Below, piece after piece: positions 17,541-26,119 of a stretch of 64,000 bases of DNA (position 1 is its first letter; each line of letters begins with the position of its first letter). Location: contig NZ_LR733817.1 in assembly GCF_902506165.1 (NCBI RefSeq), forward strand, positions 1-64,000, given 5' to 3'. The notes under the pieces were generated by a model that worked only from the letters and a program-made list of their open reading frames with translations, ran no database searches and was not told the DNA's origin. The stretch is from Bosea sp. 29B. GTDB lineage: Bacteria > Pseudomonadota > Alphaproteobacteria > Rhizobiales > Beijerinckiaceae. Made by a program: the position numbers and the translations under genes.

Positions 17541-18416
17541 TTGAACAGCCGACAGCTCGAAACCTTCGCCGCGGTCATGAAGGCCGGCACGATCTCGCGC
17601 GCCGCCGAGCTGCTCGGCGTCACCCAGCCCGGCGTCAGCCGCGCCATCGCCGAGCTGGAGAAATCGCTCGGCTTCCTGCTGTTCGACCGCATCCGCAACC
17701 GCATCGTCGCGACGCCCGAGGGCAAACTGTTCTATGCTCAGGTCCAGGCCTCCTTCCTCGGCATGGACACGCTGCGCGCCACCGCCGCCCGTATCCGCGA
17801 CCACGGCGCCGGCCAATTGCGCGTCGGCTCGCTCTCGGCGCTGGGCTCGTCGCTGGTGCCGCGGGCGGTACGCCGCTTCCGTGACAGGCGCCCGGAGATC
17901 GCGGTGACGCTGATGGTGCTGCCCTCGCGCGATGTCCGCGACGGCGTCGCCTCCGGCGCCTTCGATATCGGTCTTGCCGCAGACGAGATCGACGTCTCCG
18001 GCGTCCTTCATCAGCTCTTCGTCCAGCCGCGCGTGCTTTGCGCCCTGCCACTCGGCCATCCGCTTGCCGAGAAGGAGCTGATCGGCCCGGCCGACCTGCA
18101 CGACTTGCCCTTCATCGCTTATGTGCCGGAGGATCGCGCCCGCCAGCGGCTCGACCGCATCTTCGCGGAGGCCGGCGTCAAGCCGCGCATCGTCGTCGAG
18201 ACCATCTACGCCGCGACCGTCTGCGCCCTCGTCGCGGAAGGCGTCGGCGTCGGCCTGGTCAGTCCCTATGCGGTCGCCGGCGCCGATCCGACCCGGCTGG
18301 TGCTGCGCCCCTTCGAGCCGGAGGTGCAGAGCCGCAGCCTGCTGATCCTGCCGCTCGACCGGCCGAAATCGCAATTGGTGCGCGATTTCATCGACTGCCT
18401 GATGGAAGTGCGCTAG
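17541..18416 (+). CDS. LysR-family transcriptional regulator
   Basis: 291 residues from a TTG start (no better start in frame). N-terminal winged HTH: SRQLETFAAVMKAGTISRAAELLGVTQPGVSRAI; C-terminal periplasmic-binding-like effector domain from about residue 90. It resembles the OccR/opine-type branch, but the effector is unknown. It is followed, in the same direction, by a cystathionine beta-lyase gene and an amino-acid binding-protein gene, so it probably controls sulfur amino-acid or general amino-acid use. Only 101 bases separate it from the lyase. Confidence 0.9.
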   Translation: MNSRQLETFAAVMKAGTISRAAELLGVTQPGVSRAIAELEKSLGFLLFDRIRNRIVATPEGKLFYAQVQASFLGMDTLRATAARIRDHGAGQLRVGSLSALGSSLVPRAVRRFRDRRPEIAVTLMVLPSRDVRDGVASGAFDIGLAADEIDVSGVLHQLFVQPRVLCALPLGHPLAEKELIGPADLHDLPFIAYVPEDRARQRLDRIFAEAGVKPRIVVETIYAATVCALVAEGVGVGLVSPYAVAGADPTRLVLRPFEPEVQSRSLLILPLDRPKSQLVRDFIDCLMEVR

Positions 18417-18517
18417 CCCGCCAGGTCATAACATCCAGGCATCGAGCCATGAGTTTTGCCTGATTGCCGGCAAGGCCGCGCAGAGGGAACCTTTCTCCCA
18501 CGAAAGGACCTCTTCCC

Positions 18518-19702
18518 ATGCACGACGCGACCCGCAGCGTTCACCATCCCGTCGTCAACGAAGAGGGCTATGCCAGCCTCACCGTACCGACGCACCGCGC
18601 CTCGACCATCGTCTATCCCGACGCGGCCAGCTTCTTCGCCCGCAAGCATCGCGGCTTCGACGGTTATACCTACGGCCTGCACGGCACCCCGACGCACCGC
18701 ACACTCGAAGCGCAACTGACCGCGCTGCATGGCGGCGTGCGCACGGTCCTCGTCCCCTCCGGCCAGGCGGCGGTGACCATCGTCCTGCTCTCGGTACTGT
18801 TGCCGGGCGACAAGGTGCTGATCCCCGATCAGGTCTATCAGCCGGTGCGCAGCTTCTGCGAGGACTACCTGAAGCCGCGCGGCATCGATTACGGCGTCTA
18901 CGACCCGCTGATCGGCGCCGGCATCGCCGATCTGATCGACGACAAGGTCAAGCTGGTCTGGGTCGAGTCGCCGGGCTCGAACACGATGGAGGTGCAGGAT
19001 ATCCCCGCCATCGTGAAGGCGGCGAAGGCCAAGGGCGTGCTCGTCGGCTGCGACAACACCTGGGCGACGCCCTTGATCTTCAAGCCGCTGGCCCATGGCG
19101 TCGATTTCGCCTGCGAGGCGCTGACCAAATATGTCGGCGGCCATTCCGACCTGCTGCTCGGCTCGATCACCGTCGCCGACCTTGGCTTGCGCGAGAAACT
19201 GAAGGAGACGCTGCGCGGCCTCGGCGTCGGCGTCTCGCCCGACGAATGCCAGCTCGCTCTGCGCGGCCTGGAAACCCTGGCGCTGCGCCTTGCCCACATG
19301 GGCAAGGTCTCCGAGGACTTCGCCCGGCGCCTGACCCGCTCACCCGCAGTCGAGACCGTGCTGCACCCGGCCCTGCCCTCCTGCCCCGGCCATGAATTCT
19401 GGAAGCGCGACATGGGCCGCTCGTCAGGTGTGTTCAGCGTCGTCCTGAAGCCGGTGCCGCATGCTCTGCTGGAAAAGGCGCTCTCGGCGCTCCGGGTCTT
19501 CGCCATCGGCGCGTCCTGGGGCGGCACGCGCAGCCTGATCGCGCCGCTGGCACCCGAGGGCGACCGCACTGTCGTGCCGTGGCCGCATCAGGGCCCGTCA
19601 CTGCGGATCAGTGTCGGCCTCGAGGATCCGGACGACCTCTGGAACGACCTCGACGCACTGCTGATCGCGCTGGAACAGCCGGCGACCGCCAAGGTCGCCT
19701 GA
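18518..19702 (+). CDS. metC: Cystathionine beta-lyase (PLP-dependent)
   Basis: 394 residues of the Cys/Met-metabolism PLP family. Seen: YTYGLHGTPTHRTLE near the N-terminus, the cofactor region VPSGQAAVTIVLLSVL, VESPGSNTMEVQDI, and the PLP-binding Lys in CEALTKYVGGHSDLLLGS. ATG at 18518 follows GAAAGGACC; an upstream in-frame ATG at 18464 lacks such a site. It cleaves cystathionine to homocysteine, pyruvate and ammonia; related cysteine-S-conjugate lyases cannot be excluded. It sits between a LysR regulator and an amino-acid binding protein. Confidence 0.9.
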   Translation: MHDATRSVHHPVVNEEGYASLTVPTHRASTIVYPDAASFFARKHRGFDGYTYGLHGTPTHRTLEAQLTALHGGVRTVLVPSGQAAVTIVLLSVLLPGDKVLIPDQVYQPVRSFCEDYLKPRGIDYGVYDPLIGAGIADLIDDKVKLVWVESPGSNTMEVQDIPAIVKAAKAKGVLVGCDNTWATPLIFKPLAHGVDFACEALTKYVGGHSDLLLGSITVADLGLREKLKETLRGLGVGVSPDECQLALRGLETLALRLAHMGKVSEDFARRLTRSPAVETVLHPALPSCPGHEFWKRDMGRSSGVFSVVLKPVPHALLEKALSALRVFAIGASWGGTRSLIAPLAPEGDRTVVPWPHQGPSLRISVGLEDPDDLWNDLDALLIALEQPATAKVA

Positions 19703-19793
19703 GGCAGGACGACGAAAGACGACGAACGCGGCGGGGCAGCGTCTCTGCCGCGACGGGAGAGCTTTGCCTGAAAACAACAACAGGGGATCTATG

Positions 19794-20813
19794 ATGAAAC
19801 GGACCTTGCTAAGTCTCGTTGCCGCGCTGGCGCTCGCTGCCGGTTTTTCGGCGCCCGCTTCCGCCGACACGCTCCAGATGATCCGCGAGCGCGGCAAGAT
19901 CATCTGCGGCACCAGCCCCGGCGTCGCCGGCTTCTCGACGCAGGACGCCAACGGCCGCTGGGGTGGCTTCGACATCGACATCTGCCGGGCGCTCGCCGCG
20001 GTGATCTTCAACGACACCGAGAAGGCCGGCTTCGTCTCGCTGACCTCGAAAGACCGCTTGATCGCGCTGCAGGCCGGCGAGATCGACGTGCTGCCGCGCA
20101 CGACGACCTGGACGCTGTCGCGCAATGCCGGCCAGGGCGTCACCTTCACCACCGTCAACTACTATGACGGCCAGGGCTTCATGGTCTCGAAGAAGCTCGG
20201 CGTCTCCTCCGCCGCCCAGCTCGGCGGCGCCTCGGTCTGCGTCGCCCAGGGCACGACCAGCGAGCTCAACCTCGCCGACTATTTCCGCAAGCTCGGCGTG
20301 AAATACGAGGCTGCCGCCTTCGGAACATCCGAAGAAGCTCTCAAGGCCTACGAATCCGGCCGCTGCGATGCCTACACCACCGACATCTCGGCCCTCTCGG
20401 CCGTCAGGATGAAGCTGCAGGACCTCGACGATCACGTCATCCTGCCGGAGGTGGTCTCGAAGGAGCCTCTCGGCCCCTGGGTCCGCACCGGCGACGAGAC
20501 CTGGTTCAACCTGGTGCGCTGGACCGTCCTCGCCCTGATCAACGCCGAGGAGCTCGGCATCACAAAGGCCAATGTCCAGGAGATGCTGAAATCCTCGAAC
20601 CCCGAGGTGAAGCGCTTCCTCGGCCTCGACGGCAAGATGGGCGAGGCGATGGGCGTCACGAACGACTGGGTCGTGCACATCATCTCGGCCGTCGGCAATT
20701 ACGGCGAGAGCTTCGAGCGCCATCTCGGCAAGAGCTCGCGCCTGCAGCTGGCGCGCGGCCCGAACGAGCTCTGGAGCAAGGGCGGCATCCAGTACAGCCC
20801 GCCATTCCGCTGA
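19794..20813 (+). CDS. General L-amino-acid ABC transporter substrate-binding protein (AapJ/BztA-like)
   Basis: 339 residues with signal peptide (MKRTLLSLVAALALAAGFSAPASA). The mature protein has IICGTSPGVAGFSTQDANGRWGGFDIDICRALAAV, the type I solute-binding signature, and TTTWTLSRNAGQGVTFTTVNYYDGQGF characteristic of the AapJ/BztA group. ATG-ATG doublet at 19791/19794; the second has better spacing from AGGGG. No permease or ATPase gene follows, so it must use components encoded elsewhere. Its TGA stop is shared with the start of an intergenic palindrome. Confidence 0.92.
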   Translation: MKRTLLSLVAALALAAGFSAPASADTLQMIRERGKIICGTSPGVAGFSTQDANGRWGGFDIDICRALAAVIFNDTEKAGFVSLTSKDRLIALQAGEIDVLPRTTTWTLSRNAGQGVTFTTVNYYDGQGFMVSKKLGVSSAAQLGGASVCVAQGTTSELNLADYFRKLGVKYEAAAFGTSEEALKAYESGRCDAYTTDISALSAVRMKLQDLDDHVILPEVVSKEPLGPWVRTGDETWFNLVRWTVLALINAEELGITKANVQEMLKSSNPEVKRFLGLDGKMGEAMGVTNDWVVHIISAVGNYGESFERHLGKSSRLQLARGPNELWSKGGIQYSPPFR

Positions 20814-20910
20814 GCATGTTCCGCAAAAGTGGGCACCACTTTTGCGGCAAGAACATGCTCAACCTTTTGATTTTGCGCGAATTCTCTTCGTTCAGCCGAG
20901 TCCGGCTGAA
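20812..20910. repeat. Composite intergenic palindrome
   Basis: Nested arms GAGCATGTT (20812-20820) / AACATGCTC (20852-20860) and CCGCAAAAGTGG (20821-20832) / CCACTTTTGCGG (20837-20848), then a second hairpin TTCAGCCG (20891-20898) / CGGCTGAA (20903-20910). Same style as 6902-6948. It begins inside the stop codon of the binding-protein gene and may serve as its 3' structure. Confidence 0.8.
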
Positions 20911-21002
20911 CGGAAAGCGCGCTAGGCGGCGCGGTGGGCACACGGAACTGCCGGGCTTCCCGGCAGTTGTAGACTCCGTTGCATCACCAAGGAGTACTGA
21001 CC

Positions 21003-21449
21003 GTGCCCGCCATCAAATCTCTCTTCGCCGGCGCTGCTGCGCTTGCCCTCGTTACCGGCACGGCCGTGGCCCAGCCGCGAACGCTGGGTCCGCAGACCGG
21101 TACGGTCAAGATCGAGCAGATCTCGGTCGCCTTCCTGGCCTCCGGCGAGCTCGGCGGCGGCACCTTCACCTATCGCGGCCGCTCCTATCCGATCTCGGTC
21201 GGCGGGCTCGGCATCGGCGGCATCGGCGCCGCACGCGTCGTCGCCAGCGGACGCGTCTACGGCCTGACCACACGCAACGACCTGGCAGGTCCCTATGTCC
21301 AGCTCAAGGAAGGCTGGGCCGTCGGCCGCGCCGGCCAGGGCCGCGTCTGGCTCAAGAACGACAAGGGCGTGACCCTCAGCCTCGACACCCGTCGCCAGGG
21401 CCTGCAGGCCACGATCGGCGCCGACGGCGTGGTGATCGCGTTCAAGTAG
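21003..21449 (+). CDS. Secreted glycine-rich protein of unknown function
   Basis: 148 residues from GTG at 21003, 8 bases after AAGGAG. The signal peptide (PAIKSLFAGAAALALVTGTAVAQ) precedes a soluble, glycine-rich, probably all-beta domain (FTYRGRSYPISVGGLGIGGIGAARVVASGRVYGL...). No catalytic motif is recognised. A similar Gly-spaced beta pattern occurs in YSC84/EipA-like envelope proteins, but the match is too weak to name. A perfect hairpin follows 30 bases after the stop. Confidence 0.7.
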   Translation: MPAIKSLFAGAAALALVTGTAVAQPRTLGPQTGTVKIEQISVAFLASGELGGGTFTYRGRSYPISVGGLGIGGIGAARVVASGRVYGLTTRNDLAGPYVQLKEGWAVGRAGQGRVWLKNDKGVTLSLDTRRQGLQATIGADGVVIAFK

Positions 21450-21479
21450 GCGAGACCGCCGACAGCAAGGCACTTAATG

Positions 21480-21503
21480 GCGGCCGGGCAAATGCCCGGC
21501 CGC
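21480..21503. terminator. Hairpin between convergent genes
   Basis: GCGGCCGGGCA (21480-21490) and TGCCCGGCCGC (21493-21503) are perfect complements; on the plus strand TCTCGTTT follows. It probably ends the secreted-protein transcript and may also stop the LysR transcript arriving from the other side. Confidence 0.7.
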
Positions 21504-21509
21504 TCTCGT

Positions 21510-22421
21510 TTAGCGGCTCTCGGCGTCCAGCCGCGCATACTCCGTCGCGAGAAAATCGAGCAGCGCCCTGACCGAGGGCAGCAAGCCGCGCCGAGACGGA
21601 AAAACGGCATGGATGATGCCGGCCCGCGGCGCCCAGTCCGGCAGGACATGCACCAGCTTCCCCGCCTTGATGTCCTGGGTCACCACCATGGTCGGCATCT
21701 GCACGACGCCGACACCCTGCAGCGCGGCATGGCGCAGCGCCACCATGTCCTCGGTGACGAAGCGCGGCTGGTGGCGGATGCTGGCCTCGGCGCCATCAGG
21801 CCCCTGCAGCCGCCATTCATGGCTCTGCTGCGTCCCGCCCCATGACAGGCTCGGCAAAGCGCCGATATCCGCCGGGACGAGGGCGCGCCCGAGCTGTGTC
21901 AGCAATTGCGGCGCCGCAACCAGGCATTGCCGGCTCTCGGCCAGCACCTTCATCACCAGTTCGCTTTCCTCCAAAGGCGGGAAACGCACTCTGATCGCGA
22001 TGTCGAAGCCCTCGCGGATCACGTCGACGCGCCGATTGGTGCTTTCCAGCTGCACCTCGACCTTCGGGCAGGCAGCGAGGAAGCGGGCGATCATCGCCCC
22101 GACCTGGAAATAGAGCACGGCCGAGGGACAAGCGACGCGCACCACGCCCTGCGGCGCGGCTCGGACCCGGTCGATCGCCTCCTGCGCCGCCTCGGCCTCG
22201 ACCAGCATGGCGAGGCAATGCCGGTGATATTCCCGGCCGATCTCGGTGACCGCAAAGCGCCGGGTCGAGCGCTGCACCAGCCTGACTCCGAGCCGCTCCT
22301 CCAGCAATGCGAGGCGTCGGCTCAGGCGCGAGCGCGGCATGCCCATGGCGCGGGCGGCGGCGGCGAAGCCCTGATGCTCGACCACCTGGGCGAAGAAATA
22401 GAGGTCGTTCAGGTCCTGCAT
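21510..22421 (-). CDS. LysR-family regulator of the pirin/wrbA operon
   Basis: 303 residues. HTH in LNDLYFFAQVVEHQGFAAAARAMGMPRSRLSRRLALLEERLG; effector domain starts near GVVRVACPSAVLYF. It belongs to the AaeR/CrgA-type branch (DLYFFAQVV opening, GEGF-type pocket). ATG at 22421; the longer frame to 22529 runs into the divergent promoter and is not used. It is transcribed away from the pirin-hydrolase-wrbA-acetyltransferase genes, the classic arrangement of a LysR activator and its target, likely responding to a quinone or electrophile. Confidence 0.92.
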   Translation of the reverse strand: MQDLNDLYFFAQVVEHQGFAAAARAMGMPRSRLSRRLALLEERLGVRLVQRSTRRFAVTEIGREYHRHCLAMLVEAEAAQEAIDRVRAAPQGVVRVACPSAVLYFQVGAMIARFLAACPKVEVQLESTNRRVDVIREGFDIAIRVRFPPLEESELVMKVLAESRQCLVAAPQLLTQLGRALVPADIGALPSLSWGGTQQSHEWRLQGPDGAEASIRHQPRFVTEDMVALRHAALQGVGVVQMPTMVVTQDIKAGKLVHVLPDWAPRAGIIHAVFPSRRGLLPSVRALLDFLATEYARLDAESR

Positions 22422-22432
22422 CGCGCCACCAT

Positions 22433-22488
22433 TGTCCTGCCAGTAGGACAGAGTGGCTGAACTATGCCGGCTACTGCGCTCTCTGTCC
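22433..22488. promoter_or_regulatory. LysR-type operator region in the divergent promoter
   Basis: The half-site GGACAGAG/CTCTGTCC occurs three times: TGTCCT-N6-AGGACA (22433-22450) is a perfect inverted repeat, and GGACAGAG (22446-22453) is matched by CTCTGTCC (22481-22488). Location between divergent LysR and pirin starts fits a regulator-binding and activation site. Confidence 0.65.
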
Positions 22489-22545
22489 CACCAATAATCT
22501 CTTCGACAACACAGCGCCGCACGGCGCATCCGAGGAGATCAGGCC

Positions 22546-23427
22546 ATGCGACAGGTTCGCGGCATCTACAGCAGCCCCACCGCCCATTGGGTCGGCGACG
22601 GCTTTCCCGTCCGCTCGATGTTCTCGCACGCCGCCCAGGGCGAGCATGTCAGCCCCTTCCTGCTGCTCGACCATGCCGGCCCGGCCGAGTTCGCTCCGAC
22701 GGAGAAGCCTCGCGGCGTCGGCGTCCACCCGCATCGCGGCTTCGAGACCGTCACCATCGTCTACCAGGGCGAGGTCGAGCATCGCGATTCCACCGGCCAG
22801 GGCGGCCTGATCGGCCCCGGCGACGTGCAGTGGATGACCGCGGCTTCCGGCATCCTGCACGAGGAATTCCACTCGCAGGCCTTCACCCGCTCGGGCGGCA
22901 CGCTCGACATGGTCCAGCTCTGGGTCAACCTGCCGGCGAAGGACAAGAGCGCCGCCCCCGGCTACCAGGCCCTGCTCGACAGGGACATTCCCGCGGTCGC
23001 GCTGCCGGATGGCGCCGGCACGCTGCGTGTCATCGCCGGCGACTATCAGGGCCATGCCGGCCCGGCCCGGACCTTCACCCCGATAGACATCTGGGACCTC
23101 CGTCTGAAGCGCGACGGGCAAACCTCGCTCGCTTTGCCGGAAGGGCGCACCCTCGGCATCGTCGTCCTGCGTGGCAACGTCCTGATCAACGGCGCCGACA
23201 AGGCCCGCGAAGCCCAGTTCGTGCTGTTAGATCGCACTGGCGGCGAAGCGACGATCGAGGCCGAGACCGACGCCACCGTCCTCGTCCTCAGCGGCGAGCC
23301 GATCGATGAGCCTGTCGCGATGCATGGCCCCTTCGTCATGAACACCCGCGACGAGATCCGCCAGGCCATGGCCGATTTCCAGAACGGTCGCTTCGGCAAG
23401 ATCCCGGCCAGCAAGACTCCGGCCTGA
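22546..23427 (+). CDS. Pirin-family protein (possible quercetin 2,3-dioxygenase)
   Basis: 293 residues. Bicupin with the metal ligands of pirin in HPHRGFETVTIVYQGEVEHRDSTG (two His and a third at HRD) and the Glu/His pair in SGILHEEFHSQ. Bacterial pirins such as YhhW are Fe-dependent quercetinases; others act as regulators, so the true substrate is open. The C-terminal half contains the second, metal-free cupin (LDRTGGEATIEAETDATVLVLSGEPI). First gene after the LysR divergent promoter. Confidence 0.93.
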   Translation: MRQVRGIYSSPTAHWVGDGFPVRSMFSHAAQGEHVSPFLLLDHAGPAEFAPTEKPRGVGVHPHRGFETVTIVYQGEVEHRDSTGQGGLIGPGDVQWMTAASGILHEEFHSQAFTRSGGTLDMVQLWVNLPAKDKSAAPGYQALLDRDIPAVALPDGAGTLRVIAGDYQGHAGPARTFTPIDIWDLRLKRDGQTSLALPEGRTLGIVVLRGNVLINGADKAREAQFVLLDRTGGEATIEAETDATVLVLSGEPIDEPVAMHGPFVMNTRDEIRQAMADFQNGRFGKIPASKTPA

Positions 23428-23488
23428 CGCCGGCACCGGCGCTGTCCGCCGCCGCGATGCCGGACATCCACGTTCACGGAGAACGACC

Positions 23489-24115
23489 ATGACCAAGCCC
23501 TATACCCGCCTCGACAAGGACAAGGCCGCCGTCCTGCTGGTCGACCACCAGGCCGGCCTGCTCTCGCTGGTCCGCGACATCGACCCGGACAAGTTCAAGA
23601 ACGACGTGCTGGCGCTGGCCGACCTCGCCAAATACTTCAAGCTGCCGACGATCCTGACCACCAGCTTCGAGGATGGCCCGAACGGCCCGCTCGTCCCCGA
23701 GCTCAAGCAGACCTTCCCGGATGCGCCGTTCATCCCGCGCCCCGGCCAGATCAACGCCTGGGACAATGAGGACTTCGTTAAGGCGGTGAAGGCGACCGGG
23801 CGAAAGCAGCTCATCATCGCCGGTGTCGTCACCGAGGTCTGCGTCGCCTTCCCGGCGCTGGCCGCGATCGAGGCCGGCTTCGACGTCTTCGTCGTCACCG
23901 ACGCGTCCGGCACCTTCAACGAGATCACCCGCCAGTCGGCCTGGCAGCGCATGTCGGATGCAGGCGCCCAGCTGATGACCTGGTTCGGCGTCGCCTGCGA
24001 ACTGCACCGCGACTGGCGCAACGATGTCGAGGGGTTAGGGGCGCTCTTCTCGAACCACATCCCCGACTATCGCAACCTGATCACCAGCTACACCACCGTC
24101 TCGCAGCGCGGCTGA
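23489..24115 (+). CDS. Isochorismatase-family hydrolase (YcaC-like)
   Basis: 208 residues. Cysteine-hydrolase fold with catalytic Asp in [13 protein letters not shown], Lys in the middle ([16 protein letters not shown]) and nucleophile Cys in [15 protein letters not shown]. The extended C-terminus ([14 protein letters not shown]) is typical of the YcaC subgroup, whose substrate is not established. It lies 61 bases after pirin with a GGAGAACGACC ribosome site, so it is probably in one operon with pirin and wrbA. Confidence 0.92.
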   Translation: MTKPYTRLDKDKAAVLLVDHQAGLLSLVRDIDPDKFKNDVLALADLAKYFKLPTILTTSFEDGPNGPLVPELKQTFPDAPFIPRPGQINAWDNEDFVKAVKATGRKQLIIAGVVTEVCVAFPALAAIEAGFDVFVVTDASGTFNEITRQSAWQRMSDAGAQLMTWFGVACELHRDWRNDVEGLGALFSNHIPDYRNLITSYTTVSQRG

Positions 24116-24162
24116 ACTGTCACGCTCGTGAGTGGACAACTGTCTTAGCAGGCTCAACCTGG

Positions 24163-24189
24163 GCTGCCGGACGTTCGCGCTCCGGCAGC
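24163..24189 (+). other. Hairpin in the wrbA leader
   Basis: GCTGCCGGA (24163-24171) and TCCGGCAGC (24181-24189) form a 9-bp stem with a 9-base loop, 25 bases before the wrbA start. No T-run follows on the plus strand, so it is more likely a processing or stability element than a terminator. Confidence 0.5.
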
Positions 24190-24213
24190 TCGCCCCCAAG
24201 AAGGACGATTTCG

Positions 24214-24813
24214 ATGACGAAGGTTCTGGTTCTCTACTATTCGAGCTACGGCCATATCGAGACGATGGCGCAGGCCGTCGCTGAAGGGGTGCGCGAGGCC
24301 GGCGCCGAGGCGGTGATCAAGCGCGTGCCCGAGCTCGTCCCCGAGGAGGTCGCCCGCAAGTCCGGCTTCAAGCTCGATCAGGCCGCGCCGATCGCCACAG
24401 TCGACGAGCTTCCCGATTACGACGCGATCATCCTCGGCGTCCCCACCCGCTTCGGCAACATGCCGGCGCAGATGAAGAACTTCCTCGACCAGACCGGCGG
24501 CCTCTGGTTCCAGGGCAAGCTCATCGGCAAGGTTGGCAGCGTCTTCACCTCGACCGCGACCCAGCATGGCGGCCAGGAGAGCACAATCCTCTCGACCCAT
24601 ACCGTGCTGCTGCATCAGGGCATGGTCATCGTCGGCCTGCCCTACAGCTTCCAGGGCCAGATGACGCTGGCGGAAATCACCGGCGGCTCGCCCTATGGCG
24701 CCAGCACCATCGCCGCCGGCGACGGCTCGCGCAAACCTTCGGAGAACGAGCTCGCCGGAGCGCGTTATCAGGGCAAGCACGTCGCCGGGATCGCTGCCAA
24801 GCTGGCCGGCTGA
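24214..24813 (+). CDS. wrbA: NAD(P)H:quinone oxidoreductase WrbA
   Basis: 199 residues, canonical length. Flavodoxin-like FMN site [20 protein letters not shown] at the N-terminus, [22 protein letters not shown], and [12 protein letters not shown] typical of WrbA. It performs two-electron reduction of quinones, avoiding semiquinone radicals, in the cytoplasm. Its position behind pirin and a hydrolase under a LysR regulator suggests inducible quinone detoxification. AAGAAGGACG lies upstream of the start. Confidence 0.95.
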   Translation: MTKVLVLYYSSYGHIETMAQAVAEGVREAGAEAVIKRVPELVPEEVARKSGFKLDQAAPIATVDELPDYDAIILGVPTRFGNMPAQMKNFLDQTGGLWFQGKLIGKVGSVFTSTATQHGGQESTILSTHTVLLHQGMVIVGLPYSFQGQMTLAEITGGSPYGASTIAAGDGSRKPSENELAGARYQGKHVAGIAAKLAG

Positions 24814-24839
24814 CGCCCGGACGCACCCCAACCGACTCC

Positions 24840-24866
24840 GCGGCCCGGCGTTGCAGCCCGGGCCGC
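24840..24866 (+). terminator. Terminator-like hairpin after wrbA
   Basis: GCGGCCCGG (24840-24848) and CCGGGCCGC (24858-24866) form a 9-bp GC stem followed by CTTGTCTT on the plus strand. The U-run is weak, so read-through into the small acetyltransferase gene is likely. Confidence 0.6.
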
Positions 24867-24949
24867 CTTGTCTTGGACCGCCCGGCTGAACAGACTGCCG
24901 ATATGCCGGCAACCGCAACGGCGGCAACGCAGCCAGAGAGGATCGTCAG

Positions 24950-25228
24950 ATGGACACCCGCGTCGTCGACCGCCCTGACCAGAACCGTTTCGAACTCGCG
25001 ATCGGCGACGAGCTCGCCCTCGCCTATTACAAGCTCGATGGCAACCGCGTCGTGCTGACGCACACCGAGGTGCCGCAGGCCTTGTCCGGCCAGGGCATCG
25101 GCTCGCGCCTGGCGAAAGGCGTCTTCGAGCAGATCCGCGCCTCGGGCCGCAAGGTCGTGCCGCGCTGCTCCTTCATGGCCGGCTGGGTCAGCCGCCACCC
25201 GGAATATGACGACATCGTCGTGGGGTGA
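24950..25228 (+). CDS. Small GNAT-like N-acetyltransferase (YjdJ/NATD1 type)
   Basis: 92 residues, the minimal GNAT fold (PF14542-like). CoA-binding loop LSGQGIGSRLAKG and the family-typical VPRCSFMAGWVSRHPEYDDIV at the C-terminus, with a Cys in place of the more usual CPF/CSF motif that may be catalytic. Substrate unknown. It begins 136 bases after wrbA and completes the LysR-controlled group. AGAGAGGATC before the start is the likely ribosome site. Confidence 0.88.
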   Translation: MDTRVVDRPDQNRFELAIGDELALAYYKLDGNRVVLTHTEVPQALSGQGIGSRLAKGVFEQIRASGRKVVPRCSFMAGWVSRHPEYDDIVVG

Positions 25229-25262
25229 GGCGGCCAGGCAAGAGCAGCAGGCTGCAAGCTGT

Positions 25263-25302
25263 TTCCCAGGATGGGAATTTCTACTTGTTCCCAATTTGGG
25301 AA
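25263..25302. promoter_or_regulatory. Paired operators upstream of higBA
   Basis: Two 15-bp palindromes, TTCCCAGGATGGGAA (25263-25277) and TTCCCAATTTGGGAA (25288-25302), have centres 25 bp apart and end 18 bases before the higB ATG. This is the expected layout for HigA (XRE family) autorepression. A degenerate relative, TTCCCC-ATTT-GGGGGGA, lies at about 5292-5308. Confidence 0.8.
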
Positions 25303-25319
25303 AATGTTACAGAGCACTC

Positions 25320-25616
25320 ATGCAGGTGATCTCGCGCAAGACCCTGAAGGAATTCTGGGAGCGTGAGCCGCGTGCGGAAATGCCGTTGAGAACCTGGTAC
25401 GCCATCGCCGACAAAGCTGCATGGGCAGGCCCGGCCGACATCAAGGCTCAGTTCGGGACGACGGTCGACTTCGTCGGCGACAATCGCGTCATCTTCGATA
25501 TCGGCGGCAACAAATATCGGCTGATCGTCCACTTCGCCTATGCCTATCGAAGGGCTCTCATCAAGTTCGTGGGAACCCATAAGGACTACGACAGAATCGA
25601 CCCGGAGACCGTGTGA
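25320..25616 (+). CDS. higB: HigB-family mRNA interferase toxin
   Basis: 98 residues of the RelE-like HigB family (PF09907): VISRKTLKEFWEREPRAEMPLRTWYAI at the N-terminus and IGGNKYRLIVHFAYAYRRALIKFVGTHKDYDRI at the C-terminus, holding the basic and His residues used for ribosome-dependent mRNA cleavage. ATG at 25320 is placed just after the paired operators; the longer frame crosses them. The stop overlaps the antitoxin start (TGATG). The toxin-before-antitoxin order is characteristic of higBA. Confidence 0.93.
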   Translation: MQVISRKTLKEFWEREPRAEMPLRTWYAIADKAAWAGPADIKAQFGTTVDFVGDNRVIFDIGGNKYRLIVHFAYAYRRALIKFVGTHKDYDRIDPETV

Positions 25617-25996
25617 TGCAGATGGACATTCGTGCGATCCGCACCGAAGCGGACTATGCGTGGGCGGTCGACGAGATCGCCCGCTATTTCGACGACCAGC
25701 CCACGCCCGGCACCCCCGAGGCTGCCCGCTTCGATGTGCTGGCCGACCTGCTCAAGGTCTACGAGGACAGGCACCATCCGATCGAGGCGCCTGATCCGGT
25801 CGAGATGATCAAGCAGTGGATGGAGCTCCGCCAGTTGACGCAAAGAGACCTTGCAGCGCTCATCGGGTCGAAGTCCCGCGCCTCCGAAATCCTCAACCGC
25901 AAGCGCGCCCTGACCATGGAAATGGTCTTCAAGCTCAACCGCGAATGGCACATTCCGGCCGATATCCTGGTCGCCCCCTATCATTTGGCGGCGTGA
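25616..25996 (+). CDS. higA: HigA-family antitoxin (XRE HTH)
   Basis: 126 residues. The N-terminal half (AIRTEADYAWAVDEIARYFDDQPTPGTPEAARFDVLADLL) is the HigA toxin-binding region. The C-terminal HTH_XRE is at about residues 60-115: MELRQLTQRDLAALIGSKSRASEILNRKRALTMEMVFKLN. Start by TGATG overlap with higB; ATG at 25622 is an alternative. It neutralises HigB and should repress the operon through the palindromes upstream. No metal or protease-tag motif is seen. Confidence 0.93.
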   Translation: MQMDIRAIRTEADYAWAVDEIARYFDDQPTPGTPEAARFDVLADLLKVYEDRHHPIEAPDPVEMIKQWMELRQLTQRDLAALIGSKSRASEILNRKRALTMEMVFKLNREWHIPADILVAPYHLAA

Positions 25997-26119
25997 CGAC
26001 GGAGCTGGATGGCATCTCGGCGCGATCGGACCTGGGAGCAAGACAGCCCTCGCATGGTCGTCCCATTTCCGGCTCGCCGGGCCGTTGCCGCTGCGCCCGG
26101 CGGATGCTAGGCCTGCCGC

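Noticed and set aside
24163-24189. Hairpin before wrbA as a terminator
   Set aside because: No T-run follows on the plus strand and the gene order suggests read-through.
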